Source of the DNA: Micromonospora polyrhachis
Lineage (GTDB): Bacteria > Actinomycetota > Actinomycetes > Mycobacteriales > Micromonosporaceae
Direction of reading: 5' to 3'
Length of the DNA stretch: 64,000 nt
Assembly: GCF_014203835.1 (NCBI RefSeq)
Contig: NZ_JACHJW010000001.1
Span: forward strand, 2,108,001 to 2,172,000
Made by a program: the position numbers and the translations under genes. Shown here one piece after another: positions 24,305 to 32,277 of this stretch (its first letter is position 1; every line of letters begins with the position of its first letter). Below the pieces are notes generated by a model. It saw nothing but the letters and a program-made list of their open reading frames with translations, was not told where the DNA came from and made no database searches.

Positions 24305-25041
24305 CGCCCCACCTCCGTGCCGGCCACGTCGGTCAGCTTGGCACCGGTCTCGTCGGTCAGTTCGGCGCGCAACCGTTGCAGGGCGGAGCGGGCCTGGCTG
24401 CGCATCCGCTCGTCGACGGTACGGGTGGTGTACCGGGCCTCGCGGTAGACCTGGGCGAACGCGGCCAGCACGTCGGCGCTGACGGTCGTCCGGCCGCGCA
24501 GCAGCCGGGTCACGAGGTCGGTGGGGGTGTCGCCGACCTGGCGGGGCAGGCCGGCCGCGGCGGCGGCCTGTTCGAGTCGTACCCAGCAGGCGATCACCGC
24601 CCGGCGTGGGTCCACGTCGTCGTCGGATAGTTCGACCAGCCCGGCGTCGAGGGCGTCCACCACCTCCCGGGTGGTACGCGCCGACGTCGGCCGACGCCCA
24701 TCCGGCCCGGCCCGGCCGGTGTTCCGGCGACGCCGCAGGTCCCGGACGAGGACCCGAAGCAGCAGGCCCACGACGACCGCGACCACGACGACGCCGGCCG
24801 CGACGGCGACCACGGTGATCCAGCCGGGTAGTTCGCCCTGCTCGGCTGCGGCCACCCGAGCAGGTGCCGGGGGCGCGGAGGCAGTGGCCGGCTGGTATTC
24901 CGGCAACTCGGGGAGTTCGCCGGACGACGTGTCCAGCCGGGTGAACTCGAGTGAGGAGTGGGTGGCGGCGACGCTGGCCAGACCGAGCAGGAGTATGACG
25001 GCCACGACCGGCCACAGTCGACGCAGCAGATCGGTGGTCAC
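24301..25041 (-). CDS. DUF4129 domain membrane protein
   Basis: This 246-residue first gene of the MoxR/DUF58 operon has an N-terminal hydrophobic helix, a Pro/Ala-rich extracytoplasmic stretch, a second strong transmembrane helix (about residues 75-100), and the C-terminal DUF4129 helical domain. The domain is marked by 'RRAVIACWVRLEQAAAAAGLPRQVGDTPTDLVTRLL' and 'AFAQVYREARYTTRTVDERMRSQARSALQRLRAEL'. DUF4129 proteins are constant neighbours of MoxR/DUF58 in actinobacteria and resemble the C-terminal part of transglutaminase-like membrane proteins. The start is GTG at 25041; its promoter should lie in the ~145 bases toward udgB. Confidence 0.86.
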   Translation of the reverse strand: MTTDLLRRLWPVVAVILLLGLASVAATHSSLEFTRLDTSSGELPELPEYQPATASAPPAPARVAAAEQGELPGWITVVAVAAGVVVVAVVVGLLLRVLVRDLRRRRNTGRAGPDGRRPTSARTTREVVDALDAGLVELSDDDVDPRRAVIACWVRLEQAAAAAGLPRQVGDTPTDLVTRLLRGRTTVSADVLAAFAQVYREARYTTRTVDERMRSQARSALQRLRAELTDETGAKLTDVAGTEVGR

Positions 25042-25187
25042 GACAGCACGCCCGGGCGGTCGATGTGGTCAGTGCACGTCCTGCCGTGCCTTTCCATCAC
25101 CGTCACCTTTCCGAATCGTCGCCGTCCGCGTCGGTCCACGCCGACGCCGGTTGATCACCCGACGTCGGCCGATCGTCCGGTGCCGCG

Positions 25188-25931
25188 TCAGTCCACCGCA
25201 GCCAGGTGCTTCGCCCGGGCGAAGACCTCGTCCAGCATGGCTGGGGTCAACCGGCCGGTGAACGTGTTCTGCTGGCTGACGTGGTAACAGCCCAACAACT
25301 CCGGCGCGGCGGTCCCGCCGGACCAGTTTGCCCCATGGCCAAACGCGGGGCGCGGGCTGGGCGGGCGAACGCCGTACACCTGGGAAAGGACCGGCCACCA
25401 CGCCGCCCAGGCGAACGCACCCAGCGCGACCACGACGCGGAGGGTGGGTCTGATCAGTTCCACCTCGCGGTGTAGCCACGGCGCGCAGGTGTCCCGTTCG
25501 GCCGGGGTGGGTTTGTTCTCCGGCGGGGCACAGCGGACCGCGGAGAAGATCCGGATGTCCCGCAGGGTCAGCCCGTCGTCGGCGGCCACGCTGGTCGGCT
25601 GGTTGGCCAGCCCGGCCCGGTGCAGGGCGGCGAAGAGTACGTCCCCGGAGCGGTCGCCGGTGAAGATCCGGCCGGTGCGGTTACCGCCGTGGGCGGCGGG
25701 GGCGAGGCCGAGGATGGCGATCCGGGCGTCGGCGGCACCGAAGCCGGGCACCGGCCGGCCCCAGTATTCCTGATCCCGGAACGCGGCCCGGCGTACTGCC
25801 GCCACGTCCTCCCGCCACGCCACCAGGCGAGGGCAGGCGAAACAGTCGCTGATCGCGGCGTCGAGGTCGGCCAGGTCGGCCGCCCGCGGTGCGCGGGCGG
25901 CCACCTCGTCGGCGGTACGCGGCTCAGCCAA
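25188..25931 (-). CDS. udgB: Uracil-DNA glycosylase, family 5 (UdgB)
   Basis: This enzyme removes uracil and some other deaminated bases from DNA. The 247-residue protein has the N-terminal 4Fe-4S half-site 'CFACPRLV' (about residue 29), the family-5 motif '[23 protein letters not shown]', which carries no Asp/Asn as catalytic residue, '[21 protein letters not shown]' with the further cluster cysteines, and a C-terminal '[17 protein letters not shown]' (H-S-Q-N substrate loop). The only fitting start is TTG at 25931, eight bases inside the end of the dienelactone-hydrolase gene, implying coupling. Family 5 enzymes are typical of thermophiles and actinobacteria. Confidence 0.9.
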   Translation of the reverse strand: MAEPRTADEVAARAPRAADLADLDAAISDCFACPRLVAWREDVAAVRRAAFRDQEYWGRPVPGFGAADARIAILGLAPAAHGGNRTGRIFTGDRSGDVLFAALHRAGLANQPTSVAADDGLTLRDIRIFSAVRCAPPENKPTPAERDTCAPWLHREVELIRPTLRVVVALGAFAWAAWWPVLSQVYGVRPPSPRPAFGHGANWSGGTAAPELLGCYHVSQQNTFTGRLTPAMLDEVFARAKHLAAVD

Positions 25932-26610
25932 GCCGGGTCCGGAACAGTTCCACGGTACGGGCCCAGGCGCTGGCCGCGGCCGGCTGGTCGTACACCTCGG
26001 GGCGGTCGTCGTTGAAGAACGCGTGGGAGCTGCCCGGGTAGTCGTGGAGGGTGCATTCGCCACCGGCCGCCTCGATGGCCTGCCGGGCGGCCTGCACCCC
26101 GTCGGCGGCCGAGGTGCCGTCCTCCGCCGAGCAGTGGATGACGGCGGCCTTGCCGGCGTAGTCGGCCCAGTCCGGGCGCATCCGCTCCCACGGCAGGACC
26201 GGGTAGAAGCCGGCGGTCGCCACGATGTGGTCGGAGAGCGTCGCCGACCACAGGGCCAGGCTGCCGCCGGCGGAGAACCCGACACAGCCCACCTTGCCGG
26301 TCGTCTCCGGGCGCTTCGCGAGATAGTCGGCGGCTCCGGCGATGTCCCGGGCGGCCTGGTCCATCGCCAGCCCCAGGATGAGTTTGCCGGCGCGGTCCGG
26401 CTCGGTGGTGGAGACACCGTGGTAGAGGTCGGGGGCCAGGGCCACGAAACCGGCTTCGGCAAACCGGTCCGCGACGGCGGTGATGTGTGGTACGAGTCCC
26501 CACCACTCCTGGATCACGATGACGGCCGGACCGGTCGCGTTCCCGGTAGGTAAGGCCAGATAGCCCTCGCTCGTCCCCCCGTTGCTGGGGTAGCTCACCA
26601 TCTCGCCCAT
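25924..26610 (-). CDS. Dienelactone hydrolase family protein
   Basis: This 228-residue alpha/beta hydrolase belongs to the dienelactone-hydrolase family. Visible are '[12 protein letters not shown]' (oxyanion and Glu region), the nucleophile elbow '[14 protein letters not shown]', '[11 protein letters not shown]' with the acid, and the terminal histidine in '[11 protein letters not shown]'. Classical dienelactone hydrolases have cysteine in the elbow; this one has serine (GFSAGG), so activity may be that of a general esterase. The ATG at 26610 is chosen for its AGGAGGA site seven bases away; an ATG at 26637 is weaker. The two GTGTACAC palindromes at 26723-26752 lie upstream. Confidence 0.86.
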   Translation of the reverse strand: MGEMVSYPSNGGTSEGYLALPTGNATGPAVIVIQEWWGLVPHITAVADRFAEAGFVALAPDLYHGVSTTEPDRAGKLILGLAMDQAARDIAGAADYLAKRPETTGKVGCVGFSAGGSLALWSATLSDHIVATAGFYPVLPWERMRPDWADYAGKAAVIHCSAEDGTSAADGVQAARQAIEAAGGECTLHDYPGSSHAFFNDDRPEVYDQPAAASAWARTVELFRTRLG

Positions 26611-26722
26611 CGGCCGGTCCTCCTGACGGTCAGTCATCGTTGGCTGGTCGCCCAGTGGCGCTGTCGCGCGTGCGGGTAGCCTGCCACGCCGCAGCCGGCC
26701 GAGGAAAGACAATGGCAACGTG

Positions 26723-26752
26723 GTGTACACCTCCCCCTGTCTCGGTGTACAC
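26723..26752. promoter_or_regulatory. Twin GTGTACAC palindromes, candidate operator
   Basis: GTGTACAC occurs at 26723-26730 and 26745-26752, 22 bases apart centre to centre, about two helical turns. Both are perfect palindromes. They lie 113-142 bases upstream of the dienelactone-hydrolase start and just downstream of the LppU-like gene's terminator. A repressor binding as two dimers on one DNA face is inferred. Confidence 0.5.
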
Positions 26753-26790
26753 GACGGGGTCTGTCCCCGTACCCGGGCCGAAGCCGCAAA

Positions 26791-26821
26791 ACGGCGGCGC
26801 GGTGGGACACCGCGCCGCCGT
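26791..26821 (-). terminator. Intrinsic terminator after the LppU-like gene
   Basis: ACGGCGGCGCGGTG and CACCGCGCCGCCGT form a perfect 14-base stem with a GGA/TCC loop. On the minus strand it is followed by TTTTGCGG. It lies 18 bases past the stop codon of the gene ending at 26839. Confidence 0.8.
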
Positions 26822-26838
26822 CACCCGTACGGGCCGAA

Positions 26839-27279
26839 CTACTTCTTGACCGGCTCCAGGCACAGGACGTAACCGTTGCCGCCCTTCTTGCCCTCCCAGT
26901 AGAAGGTCTCGGCGGTCGGGTACGCGGTGCAGGGGTTGTCGGACGCCTGGAACTGAGCCTCGGTCTGGTCCTCCACCTTGCCGACCACCTTGTGTTCCGC
27001 AGAAGCGTCGTCACACTTGACGGTCTTCAGGTCGCTGCTGGTCTGGCCAGCCATGCAGTCACCGACCTTGGCCGTCTCCGGTGCACCGGAGATGTACTTC
27101 CACGCCAGGCCACCGAGACCGATGACCGCGAAGACAACCACCGCCCCGATGATCCGCTTGACGATGCCGCCAACCGGCGAGGACGACTTGGGCGCCGGGC
27201 CCGGCTGCGCCGTGGGGGCGTCCGGCGGGACCGGAGCACCCTGCTGGGGCGGGGTGGGTGGGGTGGCCTGCTCTGTCAC
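26839..27279 (-). CDS. LppU/SCO3897-like membrane-anchored protein
   Basis: The 146-residue protein has a Pro/Ala/Gln-rich cytoplasmic N-terminus (residues 1-35) and one transmembrane helix (about residues 38-60). Its small extracytoplasmic domain has four cysteines (VGDCMAG, VKCDD, NPCTAYP, VLCLEP), probably two disulfides. This pattern matches the LppU/SCO3897 group of actinobacteria, whose role is unknown. An intrinsic terminator follows directly, so it is probably the end of its own unit. The start is GTG at 27279 after GGAAGGAAACACAA. Confidence 0.75.
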   Translation of the reverse strand: MTEQATPPTPPQQGAPVPPDAPTAQPGPAPKSSSPVGGIVKRIIGAVVVFAVIGLGGLAWKYISGAPETAKVGDCMAGQTSSDLKTVKCDDASAEHKVVGKVEDQTEAQFQASDNPCTAYPTAETFYWEGKKGGNGYVLCLEPVKK

Positions 27280-27395
27280 TTGTGTTTCCTTCCGGGGGGT
27301 TGGGAGGAGCCGGCCGATTCGGCGGCTACTCCCCAGATGCAGGCGACACCGTAGCGACGTGGGCCGACATCCCGCATACCCCAGCCATCCACCGT

Positions 27396-28400
27396 TCAGC
27401 TAGTTGGTGAGGGGCTGACCGGTTGTTCCGGCGTTGTTTCGTCGATTCCCCCCGGCGATGTCACTTCAGGTCCCGGGGTCGTCACGCTCCGGCCTGGTTC
27501 GCCGGACGTACTCGACCCCGAGGGCGTCGGCGCACCTGGCTGCTCGATCCGGAACGGTGCCCCCTGCGGGCAGTACGGATAGGTCGCCCCCATCGATTCG
27601 GGAACGGCCACCTCCTGCTGGATGTCCTCACACCAGGGGTAACCCAGCCGGATGGGTCGACCGTCCTGATCGAACAGGCGCGCCCCCTTCACCAGGCGCC
27701 CCTGACTGTCGTAGACGTAAACGTCCCGAATGTCCTGGTAAGTGTTATCCGCAGAGGACGGAACGAAGTAGTCGCCTTCACGGCTCCGACCGTCCGCATC
27801 CGCGAAGGCGACGAAACCGAAGAAGACCAGCAGGCCGGTGGCCACCCTGATCGTCCACCTCGGCCAACGGCTGAATCCTCGACTGCGTCGACCGAACCAG
27901 ATCGAGGCGACCACGCAGACGGCGAGCAGCAGCATCGCGCCGATAATGCTGCCGCCCAGCCGGGGCAGCAGACCGACCGACCACCCGCTCGTCGCCACGG
28001 TGATGAACATCGCCACCAGGTAGCCCCGCAACACCCACCACGCCGGCCGAAGCAGCCCGAGGAAGTCGCTGACTTTGGCGTACCCGATGATCGGACCAAG
28101 CTGGACGTCGGCGGCCCGCAGCCGTCGCTGGGCCACGACCACGGTCGCGCCGACCCGCTGGTCCAGGTTGCGACGGGCGGCGGCCGGACCGACGCCGGCG
28201 GCCAGCCGCAGTTCATTCGCGTACGTCTCCGGCGACCCGAGCCGCTCGACGAGCGACCCGTCGGTTTCGGCAGCCACCTCGGCGAGGTGTTCCGGCAGCT
28301 CTTCGAGCAACTCGTCCTGGGTAGCCACGGGCAGGTCGGCCAGCGCGACCCGGACCTGGTCGACGTAGCGCGCGATCTCCTGGTCAGTCGTGACGGTCAT
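27396..28400 (-). CDS. HAAS-domain membrane protein, partner of PadR
   Basis: This 334-residue protein begins with a HAAS-type helical domain ('EIARYVDQVRVALADLPVATQDELLEELPEHLAEVAAE', residues 6-45). That domain typically couples to a co-transcribed PadR regulator. A linker follows, then four or so hydrophobic helices (about residues 120-215), an extracytoplasmic region with two cysteines and a Ser/Thr/Pro-rich tail. The ATG at 28400 overlaps the PadR stop (ATGA), so the two are translated together. It likely senses or transmits an envelope signal to PadR; the signal is unknown. Confidence 0.82.
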   Translation of the reverse strand: MTVTTDQEIARYVDQVRVALADLPVATQDELLEELPEHLAEVAAETDGSLVERLGSPETYANELRLAAGVGPAAARRNLDQRVGATVVVAQRRLRAADVQLGPIIGYAKVSDFLGLLRPAWWVLRGYLVAMFITVATSGWSVGLLPRLGGSIIGAMLLLAVCVVASIWFGRRSRGFSRWPRWTIRVATGLLVFFGFVAFADADGRSREGDYFVPSSADNTYQDIRDVYVYDSQGRLVKGARLFDQDGRPIRLGYPWCEDIQQEVAVPESMGATYPYCPQGAPFRIEQPGAPTPSGSSTSGEPGRSVTTPGPEVTSPGGIDETTPEQPVSPSPTS

Positions 28401-28729
28401 GCCGCCCTCCCCCGATCGTCGAGCAGCATGTCCATTGTGGTCGCGAAGGATCGCCACACCTTACCGGAGCGGGTGAGATGGTCGCGGCCGGCGGCGTTGA
28501 GCGAGTAGTACTTGCGGTTCGGGCCGGACTCGCTGGGGACCACGTAGGTGGTCAACAGACCAGCCTGGTAGAGCCGGCGCAACGTGCCGTAGACGGAGGC
28601 GTCGCCAACCTCGTCCAGACCGGCGGTACGCAGACGGCGCATGATGTCGTAGCCGTAACCGTCCTCCTCCTTGAGGACGGCCAACACCGCGAGATCGAGC
28701 ACCCCCTTGAGCAATTGGGTGGTGTCCAC
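28397..28729 (-). CDS. PadR family transcriptional regulator
   Basis: This 110-residue PadR winged-helix repressor has 'QLLKGVLDLAVLAVLKEEDGYGYDIMRRL' (first helices), the recognition segment 'DASVYGTLRRLYQAGLLTTYVVPSESGPNRKYYSLNAAGRDHL' with the wing, and a short C-terminal dimerisation helix. It is a small PadR-s2-like form. It overlaps the downstream HAAS-domain gene by ATGA; this pair is common in actinobacteria and firmicutes. The start at 28729 lies a few bases past the end of the CGNR gene on the same strand. Confidence 0.9.
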   Translation of the reverse strand: MDTTQLLKGVLDLAVLAVLKEEDGYGYDIMRRLRTAGLDEVGDASVYGTLRRLYQAGLLTTYVVPSESGPNRKYYSLNAAGRDHLTRSGKVWRSFATTMDMLLDDRGRAA

Positions 28730-28761
28730 GCCGGAACACTACAGCGCATAGCGCGGTACCG

Positions 28762-29427
28762 TCAACGATGCGGTAGGCGTGGCACCTGGGCCGGTGACAC
28801 CGCCGGGGTCGCTCGCGACGCCGCACTCGTCGGCGCCGCCGGGTTCGCTCGCGACGCCGCACTCGTTGACGCCGCCGGGTTCGCTCGCGACGCCAGCATC
28901 GTCCGTGTCGACGAGGGGCGAGCGCGGTGCCGGCGCACCGCATCCCGGTTGGCACACCGGGCCGAACAGTAGCGCTGCCGGCCGCCCCGGGAGATGTCGG
29001 CGTAGACGGCAGTGCAGCCGGCCCGGTCACATCGTCCCAGCCGCCCCATGCCCCGCCCGGTGAGGTGCAGCGCGGTGCCGACGCTGACCAGCGCCCGCAA
29101 CACCGTACCGAGCGAGACACCCTCGTCGCGGTAGTGCAGGTGCCAGCCGGTGCCTGCATGGTTGGACAACCGGGGGTACGTCGACGCCGCCGCGAGCATC
29201 CGGTTGAGCACCTCGGACCGAAGCTGCTCATCCTCGGCGTCGACGACTTCACACCACTGGTCGACCAACTCCAGCGCCTCGGTCAGGTCGTGCTCGGTCA
29301 CCGGCATGTCGATGACGAGCCCTGCCTCGGCACACCGGCGCACCAACTCGTCGACCGAGGCGGGCCGCTGGTTGGCCAGCTCCACGATCAGGCAGACCGC
29401 GTCCTGTCCGTAAGGGTTGATATGCAC
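28762..29427 (-). CDS. CGNR zinc-finger/ABATE domain protein
   Basis: This 221-residue protein has an N-terminal ABATE-like domain ('VCLIVELANQRPASVDELVRRCAEAGL') and a C-terminal CGNR zinc finger. The finger appears as 'RCDRAGCTAVYADISRGGRQRYCSARCANRDAVRRHRA', where CANR replaces the name-giving CGNR. It is a probable transcription factor. The last ~50 residues are an expansion of a 12-residue unit (ASRANPAAxTSA) encoded by 36-base DNA repeats, absent from ordinary family members and likely disordered. The divergent small gene at 29454 begins close by. Confidence 0.83.
   Translation of the reverse strand: MHINPYGQDAVCLIVELANQRPASVDELVRRCAEAGLVIDMPVTEHDLTEALELVDQWCEVVDAEDEQLRSEVLNRMLAAASTYPRLSNHAGTGWHLHYRDEGVSLGTVLRALVSVGTALHLTGRGMGRLGRCDRAGCTAVYADISRGGRQRYCSARCANRDAVRRHRARPSSTRTMLASRANPAASTSAASRANPAAPTSAASRATPAVSPAQVPRLPHR
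28797..28893. repeat. 36-base in-frame tandem repeat in the CGNR gene
   Basis: About 2.7 copies of a 36-base unit containing GGTTCGCTCGCGACGCC lie near the 3' end of the CGNR gene. Reading frame is kept, so copy-number change would lengthen or shorten the protein tail by 12 residues per unit. Confidence 0.8.
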
Positions 29428-29453
29428 AATGCCATTACACCAGGCTGATGGTC

Positions 29454-29675
29454 ATGACCACCAGTGACGACCACACCTGGACCATCCGGTCCCGGCACCG
29501 AACCAGCACGGGCATCGTCAGTTACCAGTCCTGCCACTGCGGCCTGTGGCGGATAACCCACGGGACCGAGAGTGTCCTCGCCCACCACGCGGGTGCAGGC
29601 CAGCCCGGGATGACGACGCGGCGGTGGGCACCGGAGTCATCGCCGTACCCGGCGGTGCGCCGACCTCGGAAGTGA
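29454..29675 (+). CDS. Small hypothetical protein (73 aa)
   Basis: This small protein starts MTTSDDHTWTIRSRHRTSTGIVSYQ at the ATG at 29454; an in-frame ATG at 29448 is also possible. It contains 'SCHCGLWRI', a CxC-G-x-W pattern followed by a histidine-containing stretch (HGTESVLAHHAG), possibly a metal site. Similar short actinobacterial proteins with an Rt..G.v.Y..C.CG.W core exist, from memory. The last 25 residues are Arg/Pro-rich and of doubtful function. It is divergent from the CGNR gene, with about 25 bases between starts. Confidence 0.5.
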   Translation: MTTSDDHTWTIRSRHRTSTGIVSYQSCHCGLWRITHGTESVLAHHAGAGQPGMTTRRWAPESSPYPAVRRPRK

Positions 29676-29760
29676 TCACGCAGTCCGACGCTGCTCCAGA
29701 CTCAGAAGTGATCACTCAGTCCGACGCTGCTCCAAACTCAGAAGTGATCACGCAGCTCGG
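29669..29760. repeat. 36-base tandem repeat derived from the HAD gene 3' end
   Basis: Units starting GAAGTGATCAC lie at 29669-29704, 29705-29740 and (partial) 29741-29760. The last partial unit is the final coding segment of the minus-strand HAD gene (…LRDHF). The preceding units repeat that end with its stop and flank. Confidence 0.85.
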
Positions 29761-30478
29761 CGAAGGCGGTCAGGTGCAGCACCCGCTCGTCTGCCGGGTC
29801 CAGCTCGTCGTACTCCAGCACCCACGTGTGCTGGTGCGGGATGAAGACCGCGTTCAGGCCCGCTCGCCGCGCCGGCAGGATGTCCGACTTCGGAGAGTTC
29901 CCGATCATCCAGGTCGCCTCGGGCACCAGTTCGTGCTCCACCACCAACTGCCGATAGACCTGCGCGTCCTTCTCCGCCACGATGTGCACGCTGGTGAAGT
30001 GGTCGGCGAGGCCGGAGGCGTCCAGCTTGCGCTGCTGCTCCTGGACCGCTCCCTTGGTCAGCAGCCACAGGTCGTGCCGACGCCCCAGCTCGGTCAGCGT
30101 GTCGGCGACCCCGGGAATCAGCTCGATCTGGCCCTCGACGAGCGCCACCGCCAACTCCTCGATCTCCCGCTGCTCGGCGGTGGTGGCCGGCCGCTCCCGC
30201 AGCCGGCTCAGGCAGTCACCCAGACTTCGCAGGAAGACCCGACTGCCGTACCCGTGGGCTACCGTGTTCGCCCGCTCGATGTCGTCGAGGATGGCCCGGA
30301 TCTCGACCCGGTCCAGGGTCGGATGCGCCAGCCAGTCCAGGAAGTCTTCGATCACCCGCTCGAACAGGATGTTGTTCTCCCAGAGCGTGTCGTCGGCGTC
30401 GAAGACGAGCACCTGCCGGGAGGCGGTCTCCGTCAGGCCCGGCACACTGAGCAGCACCTTGTCACGATCAACACTCAC
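29738..30478 (-). CDS. HAD family hydrolase
   Basis: This 246-residue haloacid-dehalogenase-type phosphatase has motif I 'VFDADDTLWENN' (nucleophile Asp near residue 27), a helical cap (residues 40-130), motif II 'LLTKGA', motif III lysine in 'VAEKDAQVYRQL', and motif IV 'WMIGNSPKSDILPARRAGLNAVFI'. It probably hydrolyses a small phosphomonoester; 'DADDTLW' is typical of the YjjG/phosphoglycolate-like group. The start is GTG at 30478. Its terminal codons are tandemly duplicated downstream. Confidence 0.9.
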   Translation of the reverse strand: MSVDRDKVLLSVPGLTETASRQVLVFDADDTLWENNILFERVIEDFLDWLAHPTLDRVEIRAILDDIERANTVAHGYGSRVFLRSLGDCLSRLRERPATTAEQREIEELAVALVEGQIELIPGVADTLTELGRRHDLWLLTKGAVQEQQRKLDASGLADHFTSVHIVAEKDAQVYRQLVVEHELVPEATWMIGNSPKSDILPARRAGLNAVFIPHQHTWVLEYDELDPADERVLHLTAFAELRDHF

Positions 30479-30628
30479 ACTGGCACGCTATCCGCCCCCG
30501 CAACCGGTTATGGCACCCCGGCCCGACCCGGCGAGACCATGCCCCCGCCATAGGGCACCGGTCGAAGCCCGTTAGGGTCCACTTCTGTCATCGACTGTCG
30601 GTGATGCTGACCGAGACGGGAGAGCGCC

Positions 30629-31144
30629 GTGCCTGGTCTACGGACCGCCCAGCGATTCCGCCGGACAGCCGCCCTCTTCGGGACCCTCCTGCTCACCACT
30701 GCCTGTCACATCGCAGACACCGCGCCAGAACGGGTGGATCTGGTGAAGACCTGGTGTGGCGCGAACGGGGAGATCCTGACCCTCAACGACGACGACACGT
30801 TCATGGTCGAACGGCTCTCCGAGCGCTACGCCAACGACATCCTGCATGACGACCACTACATCGAGGGTTACCGTCTCCGTACCGAGTTCGGCGGCGTCGT
30901 ACCCGACTCCGCAGCGGGTAGTTGGGAGCTGGTGATAGCCGGCAACGACTACTTCAGCAGCCACGAGAGCCGGGTCGAACTGTCCTTTCCGGATTTTGGC
31001 AGCCAAGCCAGCACGGAATACAACGATCTCTTCTTCGAGTACGACGAGAACGGCCAACTGATCCTGGTCGTATCCCGTACGGACCCGCCCCGGTACGATC
31101 CGCTCTTCGCCAGCTGCCCCAGCCCGTCCGTGCGCCCGACGTGA
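30629..31144 (+). CDS. Putative lipoprotein (171 aa)
   Basis: This 171-residue protein has a basic N-terminus, a hydrophobic stretch (residues 14-25) and Cys26 in 'LLLTTACH', an imperfect lipobox. It should be exported and lipid-anchored. The mature part is acidic and aromatic (WCGANGEILTLNDDDTFMVERLSERYAND, and DYFSSHESRVELSFPDFG). It has two further cysteines and resembles no family I know. GGAGAG precedes the GTG at 30629. It stands alone; the neighbouring genes are on the other strand. Confidence 0.68.
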   Translation: MPGLRTAQRFRRTAALFGTLLLTTACHIADTAPERVDLVKTWCGANGEILTLNDDDTFMVERLSERYANDILHDDHYIEGYRLRTEFGGVVPDSAAGSWELVIAGNDYFSSHESRVELSFPDFGSQASTEYNDLFFEYDENGQLILVVSRTDPPRYDPLFASCPSPSVRPT

Positions 31145-31266
31145 CGTCGCGTAGCCTCGGCCCACGCCTGACGCCCCGTCTGCCGCTCTGATCATGGTGA
31201 GGAATGGCCCCGTGGGGAGCCTTTTCTCACCGAGATCCAGTCGCTCGGCATCGGCGATACGGGGGG

Positions 31267-32166
31267 CTACGCCGCCACGGACGCGCGCAGCGCCTCGTCG
31301 AGATCGGTCGCCCGCATCCCGAACGTGGCGGTCGCCGCCGCCGAGTCCAGGACGAACGGCCGTTCGAACTGGTAGCGCATCTCCAGGAACTCCCGGGTGA
31401 ACGAGTCGAACAGCGCCGCCGCACGGATCATCGGCTTGGGGATCTGTCGGACCGTGGGTTCGGGCAGCTTGGCGACCTTGGCCGCCCGGAGGACCAGCTC
31501 ACGCGCCGTCATCGGTTCGGACGAGGGTACGTGCCAGGGCCGACCCCAGGCCCGCTCGTCGCCGGCGGCGACGACCATGAGCCGGGCGACATCCTCCGTG
31601 TACGTGAAGGTGTGCGGGATGTCCAACGGCACCGGCAGCCGAACGGTCTTGCCCGCACGTAGGGCCGGCAGCGACATTTCCAGCACCGAGTTCTTCGGTG
31701 CGATGAAGTCGGAGGCGCGGATCTCGGTGACCCTTATCCGACCGGCCCGGTGCGCGGCGAGGGCGTCCTGCCACATCCGTATCCGCACCTTGCCCTTGAC
31801 CGTGGGTGCGGCGAGGGGCATGTCCTCGGTCATCGGGCGGTCGACCGGCCCGTAGACGTAGAGGTTGCCGGTGATGACCAGCACGGCGCCGCTGGCCTCG
31901 GCGGCGGTGAGCAGTGCGGCGGCCAACGGGGGCCAGTCGGTCGGCCAGGTGTGGTACGGCGGATTCGCGCAGTTGTAGAGCGCGACCGCCCCGGCGGTGA
32001 GCTGACGCAGCACCGCCGCGTCAGCGGCGTCGGCGACGACTCGTTCGATGTTGGGGTGCTGTGGCCCACCGCCGCTTCGGGTGATCACCCGAACCTGGTC
32101 GCCACGCTCGGCGAGCAGACGGGCGACGCTTGATCCGATGGTGCCGGCACCGACGATGACGTGCAT
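31267..32166 (-). CDS. NAD(P)-dependent epimerase/oxidoreductase
   Basis: This 299-residue Rossmann-fold protein of the extended/atypical SDR type begins 'MHVIVGAGTIGSSVARLLAERGDQVRVITR', with the dinucleotide motif GAGTIGS. 'YNCANPPYHTWPTDWPPLAAALLTAAEASGAVLVITGNLYVYGPV' follows, where a Tyr replaces the usual YxxxK placement. The ATG at 32166 follows GGAGGG. It is divergent from a TetR gene, and two copies of a palindrome lie between them, so TetR most likely represses it. The substrate is unknown. Confidence 0.85.
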   Translation of the reverse strand: MHVIVGAGTIGSSVARLLAERGDQVRVITRSGGGPQHPNIERVVADAADAAVLRQLTAGAVALYNCANPPYHTWPTDWPPLAAALLTAAEASGAVLVITGNLYVYGPVDRPMTEDMPLAAPTVKGKVRIRMWQDALAAHRAGRIRVTEIRASDFIAPKNSVLEMSLPALRAGKTVRLPVPLDIPHTFTYTEDVARLMVVAAGDERAWGRPWHVPSSEPMTARELVLRAAKVAKLPEPTVRQIPKPMIRAAALFDSFTREFLEMRYQFERPFVLDSAAATATFGMRATDLDEALRASVAA

Positions 32167-32190
32167 GGTTGTCCCTCCACAAGCCACTTA

Positions 32191-32258
32191 GAGAGCAGCG
32201 CTCTCAACCGAGAACAACAATCGCAGATCATGCGACCACAGTCAAGAGCAGTGCTCTC
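32191..32258. promoter_or_regulatory. Twin TetR operators between divergent genes
   Basis: GAGAGCAGCGCTCTC (32191-32205) and AAGAGCAGTGCTCTC (32244-32258) share the AGAGC-nnn-GCTCT core. They lie 53 bases apart centre to centre, close to five helical turns. They fill the gap between the oxidoreductase (minus) and TetR (plus) starts, as expected for autoregulation and repression of the partner. Confidence 0.75.
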
Positions 32259-32277
32259 GTATGCGACCATGGGACAC

